DNA of 64,000 bases. Source: Ellagibacter isourolithinifaciens (GTDB taxonomy: Bacteria; Actinomycetota; Coriobacteriia; Coriobacteriales; Eggerthellaceae). Of the stretch, positions 1-7,747 are shown in pieces. Location: positions 1 through 64,000 of the forward strand of contig NZ_WAJR01000002.1 of assembly GCF_008831035.1 (NCBI RefSeq), read 5' to 3'. Each line of letters opens with the position of its first letter. Position 1 is the stretch's first letter. Made by a program: the position numbers and the translations under genes. The notes beneath the pieces were generated by a model that made no database searches, was not told the origin of the DNA, and saw only the letters and a list, made by a program, of their open reading frames with translations.

Positions 1-102
1 CGATTCCCGGCAGGAAGGCGGCGTAGCATGCGCTAGAATGACGGCATTCTAGGTGATTCTCGGCTCCTCGGGCAGCCTGCGGCTACCCTCGAGAACCGAG
101 CT
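1..102. other. Intergenic edge with a small perfect hairpin
   Basis: No gene is seen in the first 102 bases. An 8-bp perfect inverted repeat, CTAGAATG and CATTCTAG with a 4-base loop, lies at 33-52. A second imperfect pairing (TTCTCGG against TCGAGAA) follows. Either could end transcription from the left or from the ATPase remnant on the minus strand. No U-tract is present, so function is open. Confidence 0.3.
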
Positions 103-380
103 CTACACCAACATTCGGGACACTACCAAACCAAGATCGATCGACTGCTCTATGAGCGTATCAAGTTGGTCGGGTGTCGTGATTTTGCGGTTGCCGCGGG
201 CGTCGAGGTCGAGATAGGCGATGCGGCTTTCTTCGATGCCTGCTTCCCTCAGTTCTTCGATGACGGTTTTATGAGGCACGATTTCCCGCATCTGCGAATG
301 CCCGTTATAACTTTGATGGGATCGCTGTCGTAGAAGGGCTGGAGCTTTTTCAGATACGACGTGCGGTGGAACAGCTTCAT
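103..380 (-). pseudogene. Frameshifted, truncated AAA/DUF4143-type ATPase
   Basis: Reading the minus strand from an ATG at 380, with GGAGG seven bases upstream, gives the typical N-terminus of the AAA_14/DUF4143 ATPases of unknown partner: a KLFHRTSYLKKL start, then a P-loop GIRRCGKS at about residues 28-35. The frame fails at a four-base A/T run at 267-270. The following family sequence (IEELREAGI, then AYLDLD) continues in the next frame and stops at 103 with an unrelated tail. Only about 90 of the usual ~400-450 residues remain, without Walker B or the DUF4143 domain. These ATPases are often accessory, horizontally moved genes. A single-base sequencing error could explain the frameshift but not the missing C-terminus. 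Confidence 0.8.
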
Positions 381-399
381 CAGATCCTCCAAAATGGCG

Positions 400-446
400 G
401 TTAAGGCGATATAAATTCGCATTTTTGCAAATTACACCGCCTTAAC
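400..446 (-). promoter_or_regulatory. Palindromic promoter region of the ATPase remnant
   Basis: GTTAAGGCG (400-408) and CGCCTTAAC (438-446) form a 9-bp perfect inverted repeat just upstream of the ATPase start. Between them lies an AT-rich core with a smaller dyad (AATTTGC and GCGAATT on the minus strand) and a TTTATA that could be a -10 box. The layout suggests an operator over a promoter, but no regulator is identifiable. Confidence 0.3.
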
Positions 447-519
447 TGAGCTTTTCGGTGACGCTGCGGTTAGATGGGGCGTCTTGGAGCCGCTGTTGCG
501 TTTAGCTCATTTAACCGGT

Positions 520-1316
520 CTACATGGTGATAACGAAATCATCATGAGGGAAGGTCGATCGGTAGTACGTGTTCATATATTGCTGGTCGGTGGGAATGCT
601 CCATGTCAATTTAGTTTCGCCCGAATCTTTCACAGAATCGGGAACGAGACAATAAATAGCAACAGTTGCTGTATCTTTCGCTTCGACGCGGTAATTGCTC
701 CCAAAGCGAGGTCCAGCATCGATTTCAATCTTACCTGAGTATTTGTTTCCAGCGATTTCGAAGGATGCTTCGGTGGCATATCCAGGCAAGGCGTACTCTG
801 TGCCGATGTTCGTGTAAGTGACTCTTGCCAGCAAGTAGGACTTGCCATTCTGATGAGTATAGTAGCTGTAAAAACCAGAGGTGTCCGAAGGGTAGACTTC
901 ATCGACGTAGGATAATGAATCGATGGTGAATGTCGCCAAGTTTGTGGTGCCCGTTTCGCCTACTGCAAGCTTTTTGGGTCCCAACGCGACAACCCGATCA
1001 ACGTATTCTTGGTACTGTTCGTCCGTGGATTTATTCGCGACGGTTTCACCTCCCTTTGTTGAAATACCGTTCGTTGTCAGAGTGTCCCCGTCGATTGTCG
1101 CCTCAGCGTTTTCGACTGCTTTGAAAGAGATGGATATGGCACCGGCGCTTTGTCCTTTTCCTTCGGGAAAGCTAATGTAGAGATTCTCTCCATCGATTTC
1201 GTATGTCCCCTCACGTTCCAGCTTCGAATCTTTAAGGTGGGTTGGGTGCTCGATTTCGAGAGAGTAATCTCTTCTGTGCTGTCGCCCGCGAAAACCGAAG
1301 CCATGTTCGAAGCCAT
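520..1316 (-). pseudogene. Detached C-terminal half of the zinc-ribbon/Ig-domain protein
   Basis: After the TAG stop of the upstream gene the same frame stays open (an ATG occurs four codons later, at 1316) and reads MASNMASVFAGDSTEEITL. It then switches frame at a GAGAGAG tract (1258-1264 on the plus strand). In the new frame a beta-rich, lipocalin-like segment continues (GTYEIDGENLYISFPEG and so on), followed by a DUF4352-like domain ending FPHDDFVITM at 520. Removing one TC dinucleotide joins the two frames smoothly as ITL-EIEHPT. The simplest reading is that this piece and the upstream gene were one long envelope protein, now broken by a nonsense codon and a two-base slip. A separate small gene is the alternative. 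Confidence 0.6.
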
Positions 1317-1328
1317 TTTGCTTTTCGG

Positions 1329-2462
1329 CTATGCAGTGGTGCCGCTCACGGGAGTTTTTCCTGAGGTGTTTTCGTAGAGCACCTCTAAACCGTGTCTGGG
1401 GAGGTAACTCCAAGACACCTCGATGATTCCGTAGGTCTTGGTCTGCTTACCTTGCGATCCCGTGGTGTTTTTCATTGAATTCCAGAGTGAATCAGGCAGA
1501 CCGAGCGCTTTGTTGGTAGCTTGGACATAGGGGGAGGCGACGACGTCTCCCCATGATTGCGTGATGTCGCTTTTCGAATCAGTGGGGTTCGTGTCAATTT
1601 GAAGGGACAGCCCATCGGGGGCGACGGTGCAGTACGTCGAATCGTCATTGCACTTATCTTTGACAATCTGCTTGAAGTTCGGGATGGCGTAGCACTGCAC
1701 TTCGCAGGTCGCCGTGGCCCCGCTTTCGGCTTCGGCGGTTATCGTCGCGGTTCCGGTGCCCATGGCGTTCACGATGCCGTCCGAATCGACGGTCGCGACC
1801 GACTCGTCCGAGCTCGACCAGGTGATTTTGGTTTGCCGCGCGTCGGTCGGGGTGTAGGCGACTTTGACGGGGCTGGACGGGTAGCCGACATAGACCTCCT
1901 TGTCGGCTTGCGTGATGGAGAGCGTGTCGACGGGGATGGGGCGGAAGGCCGCGAAGCATATGGCGGCTATCGCCGCGACCACGATGGCGCCCGCGATTCC
2001 GAAGACCTTTTTGTTCGCCTTCAGCTTGCCCGCACACGCAGCCGAGGAGGGGGAGGTGGCGGTGCCGCACTTGGGGCAGAACGCCGCATCGCCTTCGAGT
2101 GCGGCACCGCACTTCTTGCAGCGATACGCATTCGACTGCGCCTTCGCCTCGCTGAGAACGGGAAGGTTGTCCGGGCCGTCCGCATGAGGGCTTCTCGCGC
2201 TGCCTCCTTCTTCAGTTTGCTCTGGGTCGTGACCTTGAATGCCACCTTCGCCTGAGACTTCAGGCGCCTCGATTGCTTTGGCTTCGAGGACGCATTCGGC
2301 CTCGTCTGCGGCTTGGGAAACCCCGTCCGCTTCGACATCAGATTCGTTTTTACTGCCCTCGGCTTCGGCCGCGTTCTTGATGCTTGGCTCTTCGCGCTCG
2401 GTTTTGCAATGGCTCGGGGCTGATTTGTTGCTGTCGGTCTCTTTTTCGGCGTCCATGGTCAC
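1329..2462 (-). CDS. Zinc-ribbon, single-TM, Ig-like domain protein (5' part of a broken gene)
   Basis: This 377-residue frame starts at GTG with GGGGAAAGGA upstream. It begins with ~110 acidic, low-complexity residues, then a zinc ribbon (CKKCGAAL, then FCPKCG, ~residues 114-135), a lysine-bounded membrane helix (~153-172, rich in Ala/Ile/Val) and a bacterial Ig-like group 2 domain (~175-260). A ~95-residue unknown domain follows, containing WSYLPRHGLEVLYE. The order suggests a cytoplasmic N-terminus with zinc ribbon and an exported C-terminus. Such proteins are common and variable in gut Coriobacteriia and their function is unknown. The stop TAG at 1329-1331 is probably premature, because related sequence continues downstream. 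Confidence 0.75.
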   Translation of the reverse strand: MTMDAEKETDSNKSAPSHCKTEREEPSIKNAAEAEGSKNESDVEADGVSQAADEAECVLEAKAIEAPEVSGEGGIQGHDPEQTEEGGSARSPHADGPDNLPVLSEAKAQSNAYRCKKCGAALEGDAAFCPKCGTATSPSSAACAGKLKANKKVFGIAGAIVVAAIAAICFAAFRPIPVDTLSITQADKEVYVGYPSSPVKVAYTPTDARQTKITWSSSDESVATVDSDGIVNAMGTGTATITAEAESGATATCEVQCYAIPNFKQIVKDKCNDDSTYCTVAPDGLSLQIDTNPTDSKSDITQSWGDVVASPYVQATNKALGLPDSLWNSMKNTTGSQGKQTKTYGIIEVSWSYLPRHGLEVLYENTSGKTPVSGTTA

Positions 2463-2473
2463 ATTCCTTTCCC

Positions 2474-2519
2474 CTTGACAGGCCTGTCAAGGTTTCTCTA
2501 CTTATCGTAGAGAAACCTT
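2474..2519. repeat. Two abutting palindromes upstream of the zinc-ribbon gene
   Basis: Bases 2474-2491 form an 18-base perfect palindrome centred on GGCC (CTTGACAGGCCTGTCAAG). It shares its last bases with a 12-bp perfect hairpin: AAGGTTTCTCTA (2489-2500), a 7-base loop, TAGAGAAACCTT (2508-2519). They lie 12-57 bases before the GTG start of the minus-strand gene, so they are in its leader or promoter. They may be an operator plus a leader hairpin. Confidence 0.5.
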
Positions 2520-2772
2520 CCTTCCTTCAGTGCCTCTTCGTGCGTATGAAGCTGGGGGTGTCCGAGGATGGGAAGCCGTTTCGGATAGCGGTGTCCTTGC
2601 GCTTTCGACGCTGCGTGTGCTCCCTTCGCATCCCTTTTATGCCACCCGTCGCGTAACAAACGCCCTCTGCGGAATTGTCGTGATGCTGTGGCGAGTGACA
2701 AACGAGGTCTTCTAACCGTAGAGCACGAACTAAACTGGGCAGCGAGTCGAAACCCTACGTCAGGAGGCCTGT
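2520..2772. other. Intergenic region before the Tm-1-like pair
   Basis: About 250 bases with no convincing gene. The only open frame, on the minus strand, has no recognisable motif and no good ribosome site. The plus-strand promoter for the following gene should lie here, but no clear -35/-10 pair is seen. An AGGAGG ribosome site at 2762-2767 serves the next start. Confidence 0.4.
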
Positions 2773-3981
2773 GTGAAAACAGTTGCTATCATCGGCACGT
2801 TCGACACGAAAGGCGAGGAATTCGCCTATGTGAAAGCCCGCTTTGAGAAGCTGGGCATCAACACCCTCACCATCCACTGCGGCGTCTTCGACCCGCAAAC
2901 CATGCCCGACGTTCCCAACACGGAAGTCGCGGCGGCGGTCGATATCGAGATGTCGACCATCGTGGAGAAGAAGGACCGCGCTTTCGCCACCGAGACCATG
3001 ACGCGCGGCGTCGAGAAACTTCTGCCCACGCTCTACGCGAACGGCCGCTTCGATGGCGTGTTCTCCATGGGCGGATCGGGCGGCACCACCATCGCGACCG
3101 CCGGCATGCGCAAGCTGCCCATCGGCGTGCCGAAGGTCATGGTGTCCACCATGGCGTCTGGCGACACGTCGCCCTACATCGGCGCGTCGGACATCGCCAT
3201 GTTCCCCTCGATCGTCGACGTGGCGGGCATCAACTCCTTCTCGGCGACCATCTTCAACAACGCCATCGCCGCCATGACGGGCATGCTCGAGCACGTTGCC
3301 CCCAAGCACGAGGACAACAAGCCGCTCGTCGCCGCGACCATGTTCGGCGTGACCACCCCCGCCGTGCAGAAGGCGCAGGCCTATCTGGAGTCGAAGGGCT
3401 TCGAGGTGCTCGTGTTTCACGCGACGGGCACGGGCGGAAAATGCATGGAAGCGCTGGTCAACGGCGGCTTCATCAAGGGCGTGCTCGATTTGACCACCAC
3501 CGAATGGTGCGACGAGGTCGTCGGGGGCGTGCTTGCCGCAGGCCCCGACCGCTGCAGCGCGGCTGCCCTGAACGGCGTGCCCGCCGTCGTGTCGGTCGGC
3601 GCCGACGACATGGTTAACTTCGGGCCGTGGGAAACCGTCCCCGAGCAGTATAAGTCCCGAAACCTGTACAAGCACAACCCCACGGTCACGCTCATGCGCA
3701 CCACGGCGGAGGAAAACGAGCGGATCGGCCATGCCATCGCCGAAAAGGTGAACATGTCGATCGGCCCGTGCGCGGTCATGCTGCCGCTCAAGGGCGTGTC
3801 GATGATCGACGCCGAGGGCCAGCCGTTCTACGGCCCCGAAGAGGACGCGGCGCTCTTCAAGACGCTCAAGGACGAGATCGACCCCGCGAAGGCCGAGGTC
3901 GTCGAGATGGATGCACACGTAAACGACGACGAGTTCGCGATCGCCGCAGCTCAGAAACTTATCGATCTCATGGAGAAATAG
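2773..3981 (+). CDS. UPF0261 / Tm-1-like ATP-binding protein
   Basis: A 402-residue protein starting at GTG 2773, five bases after AGGAGG. It begins VAIIGTFDTKGEEFAYVK, the signature N-terminus of the UPF0261 family (ATP-binding half of plant Tm-1), and carries the glycine-rich GVFSMGGSGGTTIAT stretch (~residues 93-108). In tomato Tm-1 this domain is fused to a TIM-barrel domain and blocks tobamovirus replicase; the bacterial substrate and reaction are unknown. Here the TIM-barrel partner is the next gene, so the pair forms a split Tm-1. No signal peptide or membrane segment is seen, so it is cytoplasmic. Full family length. Confidence 0.9.
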   Translation: MKTVAIIGTFDTKGEEFAYVKARFEKLGINTLTIHCGVFDPQTMPDVPNTEVAAAVDIEMSTIVEKKDRAFATETMTRGVEKLLPTLYANGRFDGVFSMGGSGGTTIATAGMRKLPIGVPKVMVSTMASGDTSPYIGASDIAMFPSIVDVAGINSFSATIFNNAIAAMTGMLEHVAPKHEDNKPLVAATMFGVTTPAVQKAQAYLESKGFEVLVFHATGTGGKCMEALVNGGFIKGVLDLTTTEWCDEVVGGVLAAGPDRCSAAALNGVPAVVSVGADDMVNFGPWETVPEQYKSRNLYKHNPTVTLMRTTAEENERIGHAIAEKVNMSIGPCAVMLPLKGVSMIDAEGQPFYGPEEDAALFKTLKDEIDPAKAEVVEMDAHVNDDEFAIAAAQKLIDLMEK

Positions 3982-3988
3982 CACGACC

Positions 3989-4020
3989 GGGAAGGCGGGG
4001 CGACGCGCTTCCGCCTTCCC
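3989..4020 (+). terminator. GC-rich hairpin between the two Tm-1-like genes
   Basis: GGGAAGGCGG (3989-3998) pairs perfectly with CCGCCTTCCC (4011-4020) over a 12-base loop, directly after the UPF0261 stop. It lacks a U-tract, so it may only dampen transcription or protect the upstream mRNA. Confidence 0.35.
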
Positions 4021-4195
4021 CTCCCTGGCACCGCGCCGCGCCGGATCGCAGCCATCCCGTCGTTGTCGGGCTTGCTGCGGGGCGGCGGCGCCTTCCCCCA
4101 GGCTTCATCGGCGTCGTCCGCTCTAACTCGCGGGCGCGCCGTGAACGCATATGTTCGGCAAGAAAAAGGTAGTACTCGAAAAGAAGGAGAACACC

Positions 4196-5026
4196 ATGCT
4201 TGAACTGTCCCGCGCGGAAATCCTCGATCGTTTCCGTAAGTCCCTCGCCGAGGGCAACATCCTGCTCGGCGTCGGCGCCGGCACGGGCATCACGGCGAAG
4301 TCGGCTGAGGCCGGCGGCGCCGACATCTTCGTCATCTACAACTCCGGCCGCTTCCGCATGGCCGGCCGCGGCTCGCTTGCGGGCCTGCTTTCCTACGGCG
4401 ACGCGAACCAGATCGTCGTCGAGATGGGCGCCGAGGTGCTGCCCGTCGTGAAGGACACCCCGGTTCTCGCCGGCGTCTGCGGCACCGACCCGTTCCGCGT
4501 CATGAAGAAGTACCTGGCCGAGCTGAAGGATCAGGGCTTCAACGGCGTGCAGAACTTCCCGACCGTGGGCCTTATCGACGGCGTGTTCCGCAAGAACCTT
4601 GAGGAGACCGGCATGGGCTACGGCCTTGAGGTCGACATGATCGCCGAGGCTCACAAGCTCGACATGCTCACCTGCCCGTACGTCTTCGACGAGGAGCAGG
4701 CGGCTGCGATGACCAAGGCCGGCGCAGACATCATCGTCGCGCACATGGGCCTCACCACTGGCGGCACGATCGGTGCCGAGACCGCGCGCACGCTCGACGA
4801 CTGCGTGGAGATCATCACCGGCATCGTGAAGGTCGTGAAGGACATCAACCCCGACGCGCTCGTCATCTGCCACGGCGGCCCGATTTCCGAGCCGAAGGAC
4901 GCGGCGTACGTCATTGAGCACGTGCCCGGCATCGACGGCTTCTTCGGCGCCACCTCGATCGAGCGCCTGGCTGCCGAGCGCGGCATCAAGGCCCAGACCG
5001 AGGCCTTCAAAGCTATCAAGAAGTAA
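4196..5026 (+). CDS. Phosphoenolpyruvate hydrolase-family TIM-barrel protein (Tm-1 C-terminal half)
   Basis: A 276-residue protein. The ATG at 4196 is chosen because AAGGAG lies eight bases upstream; an in-frame ATG at 4151 would add an unconserved lysine-rich tail. The sequence [33 protein letters not shown] and the later [10 protein letters not shown] are typical of the PEP_hydrolase/IGPS-like TIM-barrel family that forms the C-terminal half of plant Tm-1. With the UPF0261 gene just upstream this is a two-gene unit. The true reaction is unknown; the family name comes from structural resemblance to PEP mutase-like barrels. Confidence 0.88.
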   Translation: MLELSRAEILDRFRKSLAEGNILLGVGAGTGITAKSAEAGGADIFVIYNSGRFRMAGRGSLAGLLSYGDANQIVVEMGAEVLPVVKDTPVLAGVCGTDPFRVMKKYLAELKDQGFNGVQNFPTVGLIDGVFRKNLEETGMGYGLEVDMIAEAHKLDMLTCPYVFDEEQAAAMTKAGADIIVAHMGLTTGGTIGAETARTLDDCVEIITGIVKVVKDINPDALVICHGGPISEPKDAAYVIEHVPGIDGFFGATSIERLAAERGIKAQTEAFKAIKK

Positions 5027-5064
5027 CAGCTCTCGGTTCCAAGTTCCACCGAGGCTCGCGCGAA

Positions 5065-5104
5065 GGGCGTCCGTTGCGATTTGCGTCGCGGCGGGCGCCC
5101 TTTT
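5065..5104 (+). terminator. Rho-independent terminator
   Basis: GGGCGTCCG (5065-5073) pairs with CGGGCGCCC (5092-5100), one G-U pair included, and is followed by TTTT. It closes the Tm-1-like pair and separates it from rsmI. Confidence 0.75.
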
Positions 5105-5151
5105 CTCATGTTGGGTGCGCTCCTTTCTGCGCACCGTGGTTTTGCTCGCGC

Positions 5152-5157
5152 TATACT
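5152..5157 (+). promoter_or_regulatory. -10 box of a leaderless rsmI transcript
   Basis: TATACT ends seven bases before the rsmI ATG and no Shine-Dalgarno sequence exists between them. The transcript should therefore start at or next to the start codon. No good -35 box is seen. Confidence 0.5.
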
Positions 5158-5164
5158 AACGCGC

Positions 5165-6022
5165 ATGGCTAACACACTTGGAAAACTCATCATCTGCCCG
5201 ACACCCATCGGCAACTTAGGCGACATGACCGAGCGCACGGTTTCGGCGCTCGGGGAGGCAGACGTCGTTTGCGCGGAGGACACGCGCGTGACGGGGAAGC
5301 TGCTTGCCGCCTTCGGCATCGAGAAACGGCTCGAGCGTTTGGACGAGGCGCTCATCGGCGATCGTGCAGCCTCGATTGCAGAGCGCGTGCTTGCCGGCGA
5401 GGTGATCGCGTACTGCAGCGACGCCGGCATGCCGGGCGTGTCCGATCCAGGGCTTCGGCTTGTTCGCGCAGCTCGTGAAGCTGGCGCGCCTGTCGAGGTG
5501 CTCCCCGGCGCATCCGCCTGTGCCACGGCGTACGTGGCAAGCGGCTGCACGTGTCCCCGCTTCTACTTCGGCGGCTTCTTCCCGCGCAAGGATGTCGAGC
5601 GTAAGGCGGCGCTCGACGCGCTGCGCACTCTCGATGCTGCGCTCATCTTCTACGAGAGCCCCAATCGCGTGGCATCGGCGCTCGAGTCGATGGCCCAGGC
5701 GTTTCCTTTGCGCGAGGCGGCGGTGTGCCGCGAGCTTACCAAGTTGCACGAGGAAGTGGTGCGCGATACCCTGCCGAGCCTGCGCGACGAGTTCGCCCGA
5801 CGCGCGGAAGAGGGCTCCATCAAGGGCGAGATCGCCATCGTGATCGACGAGCCGAGCGCCGCTGAGGAGGATGCAGCTCAGCTCGATGCCGCCGAGGCCG
5901 CCCGCGCCCGCGCTGCCGAGCTCAAGGCCGAAGGTGCACGCAACAAGGAAATCGCCAAGGCGGTCGCTGCCGAGTTCGGGCTTCCCCGGAACGCCGCCTA
6001 CGAGATCGCGCTCGACGCCTAA
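5165..6022 (+). CDS. rsmI: 16S rRNA (cytidine-1402-2'-O)-methyltransferase RsmI
   Basis: A 285-residue SAM-dependent enzyme that 2'-O-methylates C1402 in the 16S rRNA decoding centre. The tetrapyrrole-methylase fold motifs are plain: LIICPTPIGNLGDMT (~residues 8-22), AEDTRVTGKLL (~36-46), YCSDAGMPGVSDPG (~81-94) and YESPNRV (~162-168). The C-terminal helical region is somewhat long and Ala/Glu-rich. The start is fixed by the family N-terminus; a TATACT box seven bases before the ATG and the lack of a ribosome site suggest a leaderless message. The next gene starts 10 bases after the stop. Confidence 0.95.
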   Translation: MANTLGKLIICPTPIGNLGDMTERTVSALGEADVVCAEDTRVTGKLLAAFGIEKRLERLDEALIGDRAASIAERVLAGEVIAYCSDAGMPGVSDPGLRLVRAAREAGAPVEVLPGASACATAYVASGCTCPRFYFGGFFPRKDVERKAALDALRTLDAALIFYESPNRVASALESMAQAFPLREAAVCRELTKLHEEVVRDTLPSLRDEFARRAEEGSIKGEIAIVIDEPSAAEEDAAQLDAAEAARARAAELKAEGARNKEIAKAVAAEFGLPRNAAYEIALDA

Positions 6023-6032
6023 AGGTTGCATT

Positions 6033-6722
6033 GTGCCGTATTCCAACCAATCGGGGCCCGTGCGCACGCGTAAAATGACCGAACGTGAAAAACAAGCGTT
6101 CGACCAGGGAAAACGCGTGCGAAATAGCGAACGTTCCAACAAAGGGGCACGTGCCTGCGCCCCCGCTCCCTCGCCCTCGGGCGAAATCACGGTCGTAGAT
6201 GGAATCGAGGCGCATATCGTCCGCAAGCGCGTGAAAAACGTAAACCTGCGGATCGCGCGCGACGGATCGCACGTCGACGTGTCGGCGCCTTCGTGGGTCT
6301 CGGATTCCGAAGTCGAGGCTTTCATCAGGTCGAAGAGCGCGTGGATCGCATCTCGCATGGCGCAAGCCGCGCAAACTCCCATGGCGCGTGCGGCCCAGGC
6401 GACTCCCGAAGAAGTCGCTGCATGGCACGAAACGGTAAGCGCATGTGTGCCCGCGCTCGTGGCCGCGTGGGAGCCGATCATGGGCGTGAAGGCGGGCAAG
6501 CTCGCGTATCGCAACATGACGAGCCGCTGGGGCAGTTGCCAGCCGGCGACAGGGCGCATCTGCATCAATGTGCGGTTGGCACTTTATCCGCCGGAATGCT
6601 TGGAATATGTGGTCGTCCACGAGCTGTGTCACTTGCTGGAGCGCGGCCACGGTCCAAGGTTTCACCAGCTTATGGACGCGTTTATGCCCGATTGGAAGCA
6701 GCGCCGCGCGAAGCTGCGCTAA
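6033..6722 (+). CDS. YgjP/WLM-type metal-dependent hydrolase (DUF45)
   Basis: About 229 residues if the GTG at 6033 is used (AAAGG eight bases upstream); ATG 6075 is the alternative start. The zinc-protease motif HELCHLLERGHGPRFH (~residues 192-207) and MTSRWGSCQPATGRICIN match the YgjP-like DUF45 family, related to SprT/WLM peptidases. The first ~50 residues are low-complexity. It is probably cotranscribed with rsmI (10-base gap). The cellular substrate is unknown. Confidence 0.88.
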   Translation: MPYSNQSGPVRTRKMTEREKQAFDQGKRVRNSERSNKGARACAPAPSPSGEITVVDGIEAHIVRKRVKNVNLRIARDGSHVDVSAPSWVSDSEVEAFIRSKSAWIASRMAQAAQTPMARAAQATPEEVAAWHETVSACVPALVAAWEPIMGVKAGKLAYRNMTSRWGSCQPATGRICINVRLALYPPECLEYVVVHELCHLLERGHGPRFHQLMDAFMPDWKQRRAKLR

Positions 6723-6896
6723 GGGGGTGTCCCTTCCAGCGAGCGTCCAGGCATGCCCGCCTGTGCCCGCGTACGCGCGAGCCCTTGCGCCCTCGCAGAG
6801 ATCCGCGACCTCCCAGCCTGTGTTGAGATGAAACGTGACAAAAAGGCGCGAAACGCAACGAAAATCGTGCAACGATGGGAAAACGATTATTCCTTC

Positions 6897-6925
6897 TTGC
6901 GTTTAATAGCGAAGCGTTCTATTAT
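6897..6925 (+). promoter_or_regulatory. Promoter of the MOSC gene
   Basis: TTGCGT (6897-6902) and TATTAT (6920-6925) are separated by exactly 17 bases in an AT-richer patch. This predicts a start near 6932 and a ~95-base leader that contains the terminator-like hairpin at 6952-7004. The ~170 bases between 6723 and 6896 hold no gene that I can see. Confidence 0.6.
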
Positions 6926-6951
6926 TCCTACTCAGTTACTAGAAGTTACGT

Positions 6952-7004
6952 AAAGGCCGCAAGTCCTCGCCGCGAGCTCGCTCGCACGGACTGGCGGCCT
7001 TTTT
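6952..7004 (+). terminator. Terminator hairpin inside the MOSC leader
   Basis: AAAGGCCGC (6952-6960) pairs with GCGGCCTTT (6994-7002), and an inner AGTCC/GGACT stem (6962-6966 with 6988-6992) extends it; a run of T follows to 7004. Only 22 bases separate it from the MOSC ATG, and the only good promoter lies upstream of it. It therefore looks like an attenuator as well as an end for upstream transcription. Confidence 0.65.
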
Positions 7005-7026
7005 CGCACTGAGGGGAGAAACCATC

Positions 7027-7596
7027 ATGGAAAACACCGGCCATGTTCGCTCCGTCAACGTCTCCGAGCGCAAGGGTACGCGCAAAAAGCCAGTTGAGAG
7101 TGGACAAATCCATATCGACCCGCACCATGGTGTGACGGGCGACGCCCATGCAGGCGACTGGCATCGGCAGGTGTCGCTGCTCGCATGGGAGTCCATCGAG
7201 AAGGCGCGCGCGATGGGTCTCGACGTGAAGGAAGGCGACTTCGCCGAGAACATCACCACTGAGGGTATGGACCTGCTCGCGCTGCCGCTCGGCACTCAGG
7301 TGAAGATCGGCGACGAGGTCACCCTCGAGCTTTCCCAGATCGGCAAGGTATGCCACAAGAAATGCGCTATCTATTACCTGGCGGGCGACTGCATCTTCCC
7401 GCGCGAGGGCATCTTCTTCGAGGTCGTTACCGGCGGCACGGTGTCTGTGGGCGACTCCATCATCGTTACCAAGATGGGCGATGGCCATTGTCAGTATACC
7501 CCGCAGGAAGCGCTCGACGAGATCGCCAAGGTGCGCGCCGAGGAGGCGGCGGAGAAAGCTGCGAAGGCGAAAGAGGCCGCTACCGCCAACGCGTAG
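7027..7596 (+). CDS. MOSC domain-containing protein
   Basis: A 189-residue protein with a GGGGAG ribosome site. The MOSC fold (molybdenum cofactor sulfurase C-terminal domain) is recognised from VRSVNVSERKGTRKKPV, GVTGDAHAGDWHRQVSLL, GDFAENITTEG and the cysteine motif GKVCHKKCAIYYLAGDC. In the MOSC/YiiM/MOCS families the cysteine carries sulfur or binds the cofactor. A ~35-residue Ala/Lys/Glu-rich tail is added. Stand-alone MOSC proteins of this kind are common in molybdoenzyme-rich anaerobes, and moeA and mogA lie elsewhere in the window. Exact role not proven. Confidence 0.9.
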   Translation: MENTGHVRSVNVSERKGTRKKPVESGQIHIDPHHGVTGDAHAGDWHRQVSLLAWESIEKARAMGLDVKEGDFAENITTEGMDLLALPLGTQVKIGDEVTLELSQIGKVCHKKCAIYYLAGDCIFPREGIFFEVVTGGTVSVGDSIIVTKMGDGHCQYTPQEALDEIAKVRAEEAAEKAAKAKEAATANA

Positions 7597-7697
7597 CGGG
7601 TTCACCGCGCTTGCCACCAGGCAGGATTCTCGCCGCGTCTCCCAATATCCCGGAGTGTCGAATTTGTCGCGCAGGCCTAGCGCGCCACGAGTCGGAT

Positions 7698-7732
7698 ACC
7701 CCGCATGGCGTATGGCGCGTCGTGCGGGGTTT
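7698..7732 (+). terminator. Terminator after the MOSC gene
   Basis: ACCCCGC (7698-7704) pairs with GCGGGGT (7724-7730) and a short T run follows. It overlaps the region just before the histidine kinase promoter. Confidence 0.5.
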
Positions 7733-7735
7733 GCA

Positions 7736-7741
7736 CATAAT
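7736..7741 (+). promoter_or_regulatory. -10 box of the histidine kinase gene
   Basis: CATAAT ends six bases before the kinase ATG, giving a leaderless or nearly leaderless message. The intervening GGGGGC is too close to the ATG to act as a normal ribosome site. Confidence 0.45.
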
Positions 7742-7747
7742 GGGGGC

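Noticed and set aside
1557-2255. 232-codon plus-strand frame opposite the zinc-ribbon gene
   Set aside because: Gly/Arg-rich shadow of the minus-strand gene with no ribosome site or motif.
2498-2701. 67-codon minus-strand frame upstream of the zinc-ribbon gene
   Set aside because: No motif, poor ribosome site and its end lies in the hairpin; treated as intergenic.
2755-3984. Long antisense open frame (409 codons) opposite the UPF0261 gene
   Set aside because: Arg/His/Asp-rich composition is the mirror of a high-GC coding frame; no motif, and the plus strand encodes a clear conserved protein.
6723-7026. Moco riboswitch before the MOSC gene
   Set aside because: The leader downstream of the promoter is too short and lacks the Moco RNA pattern; only a terminator hairpin is seen.
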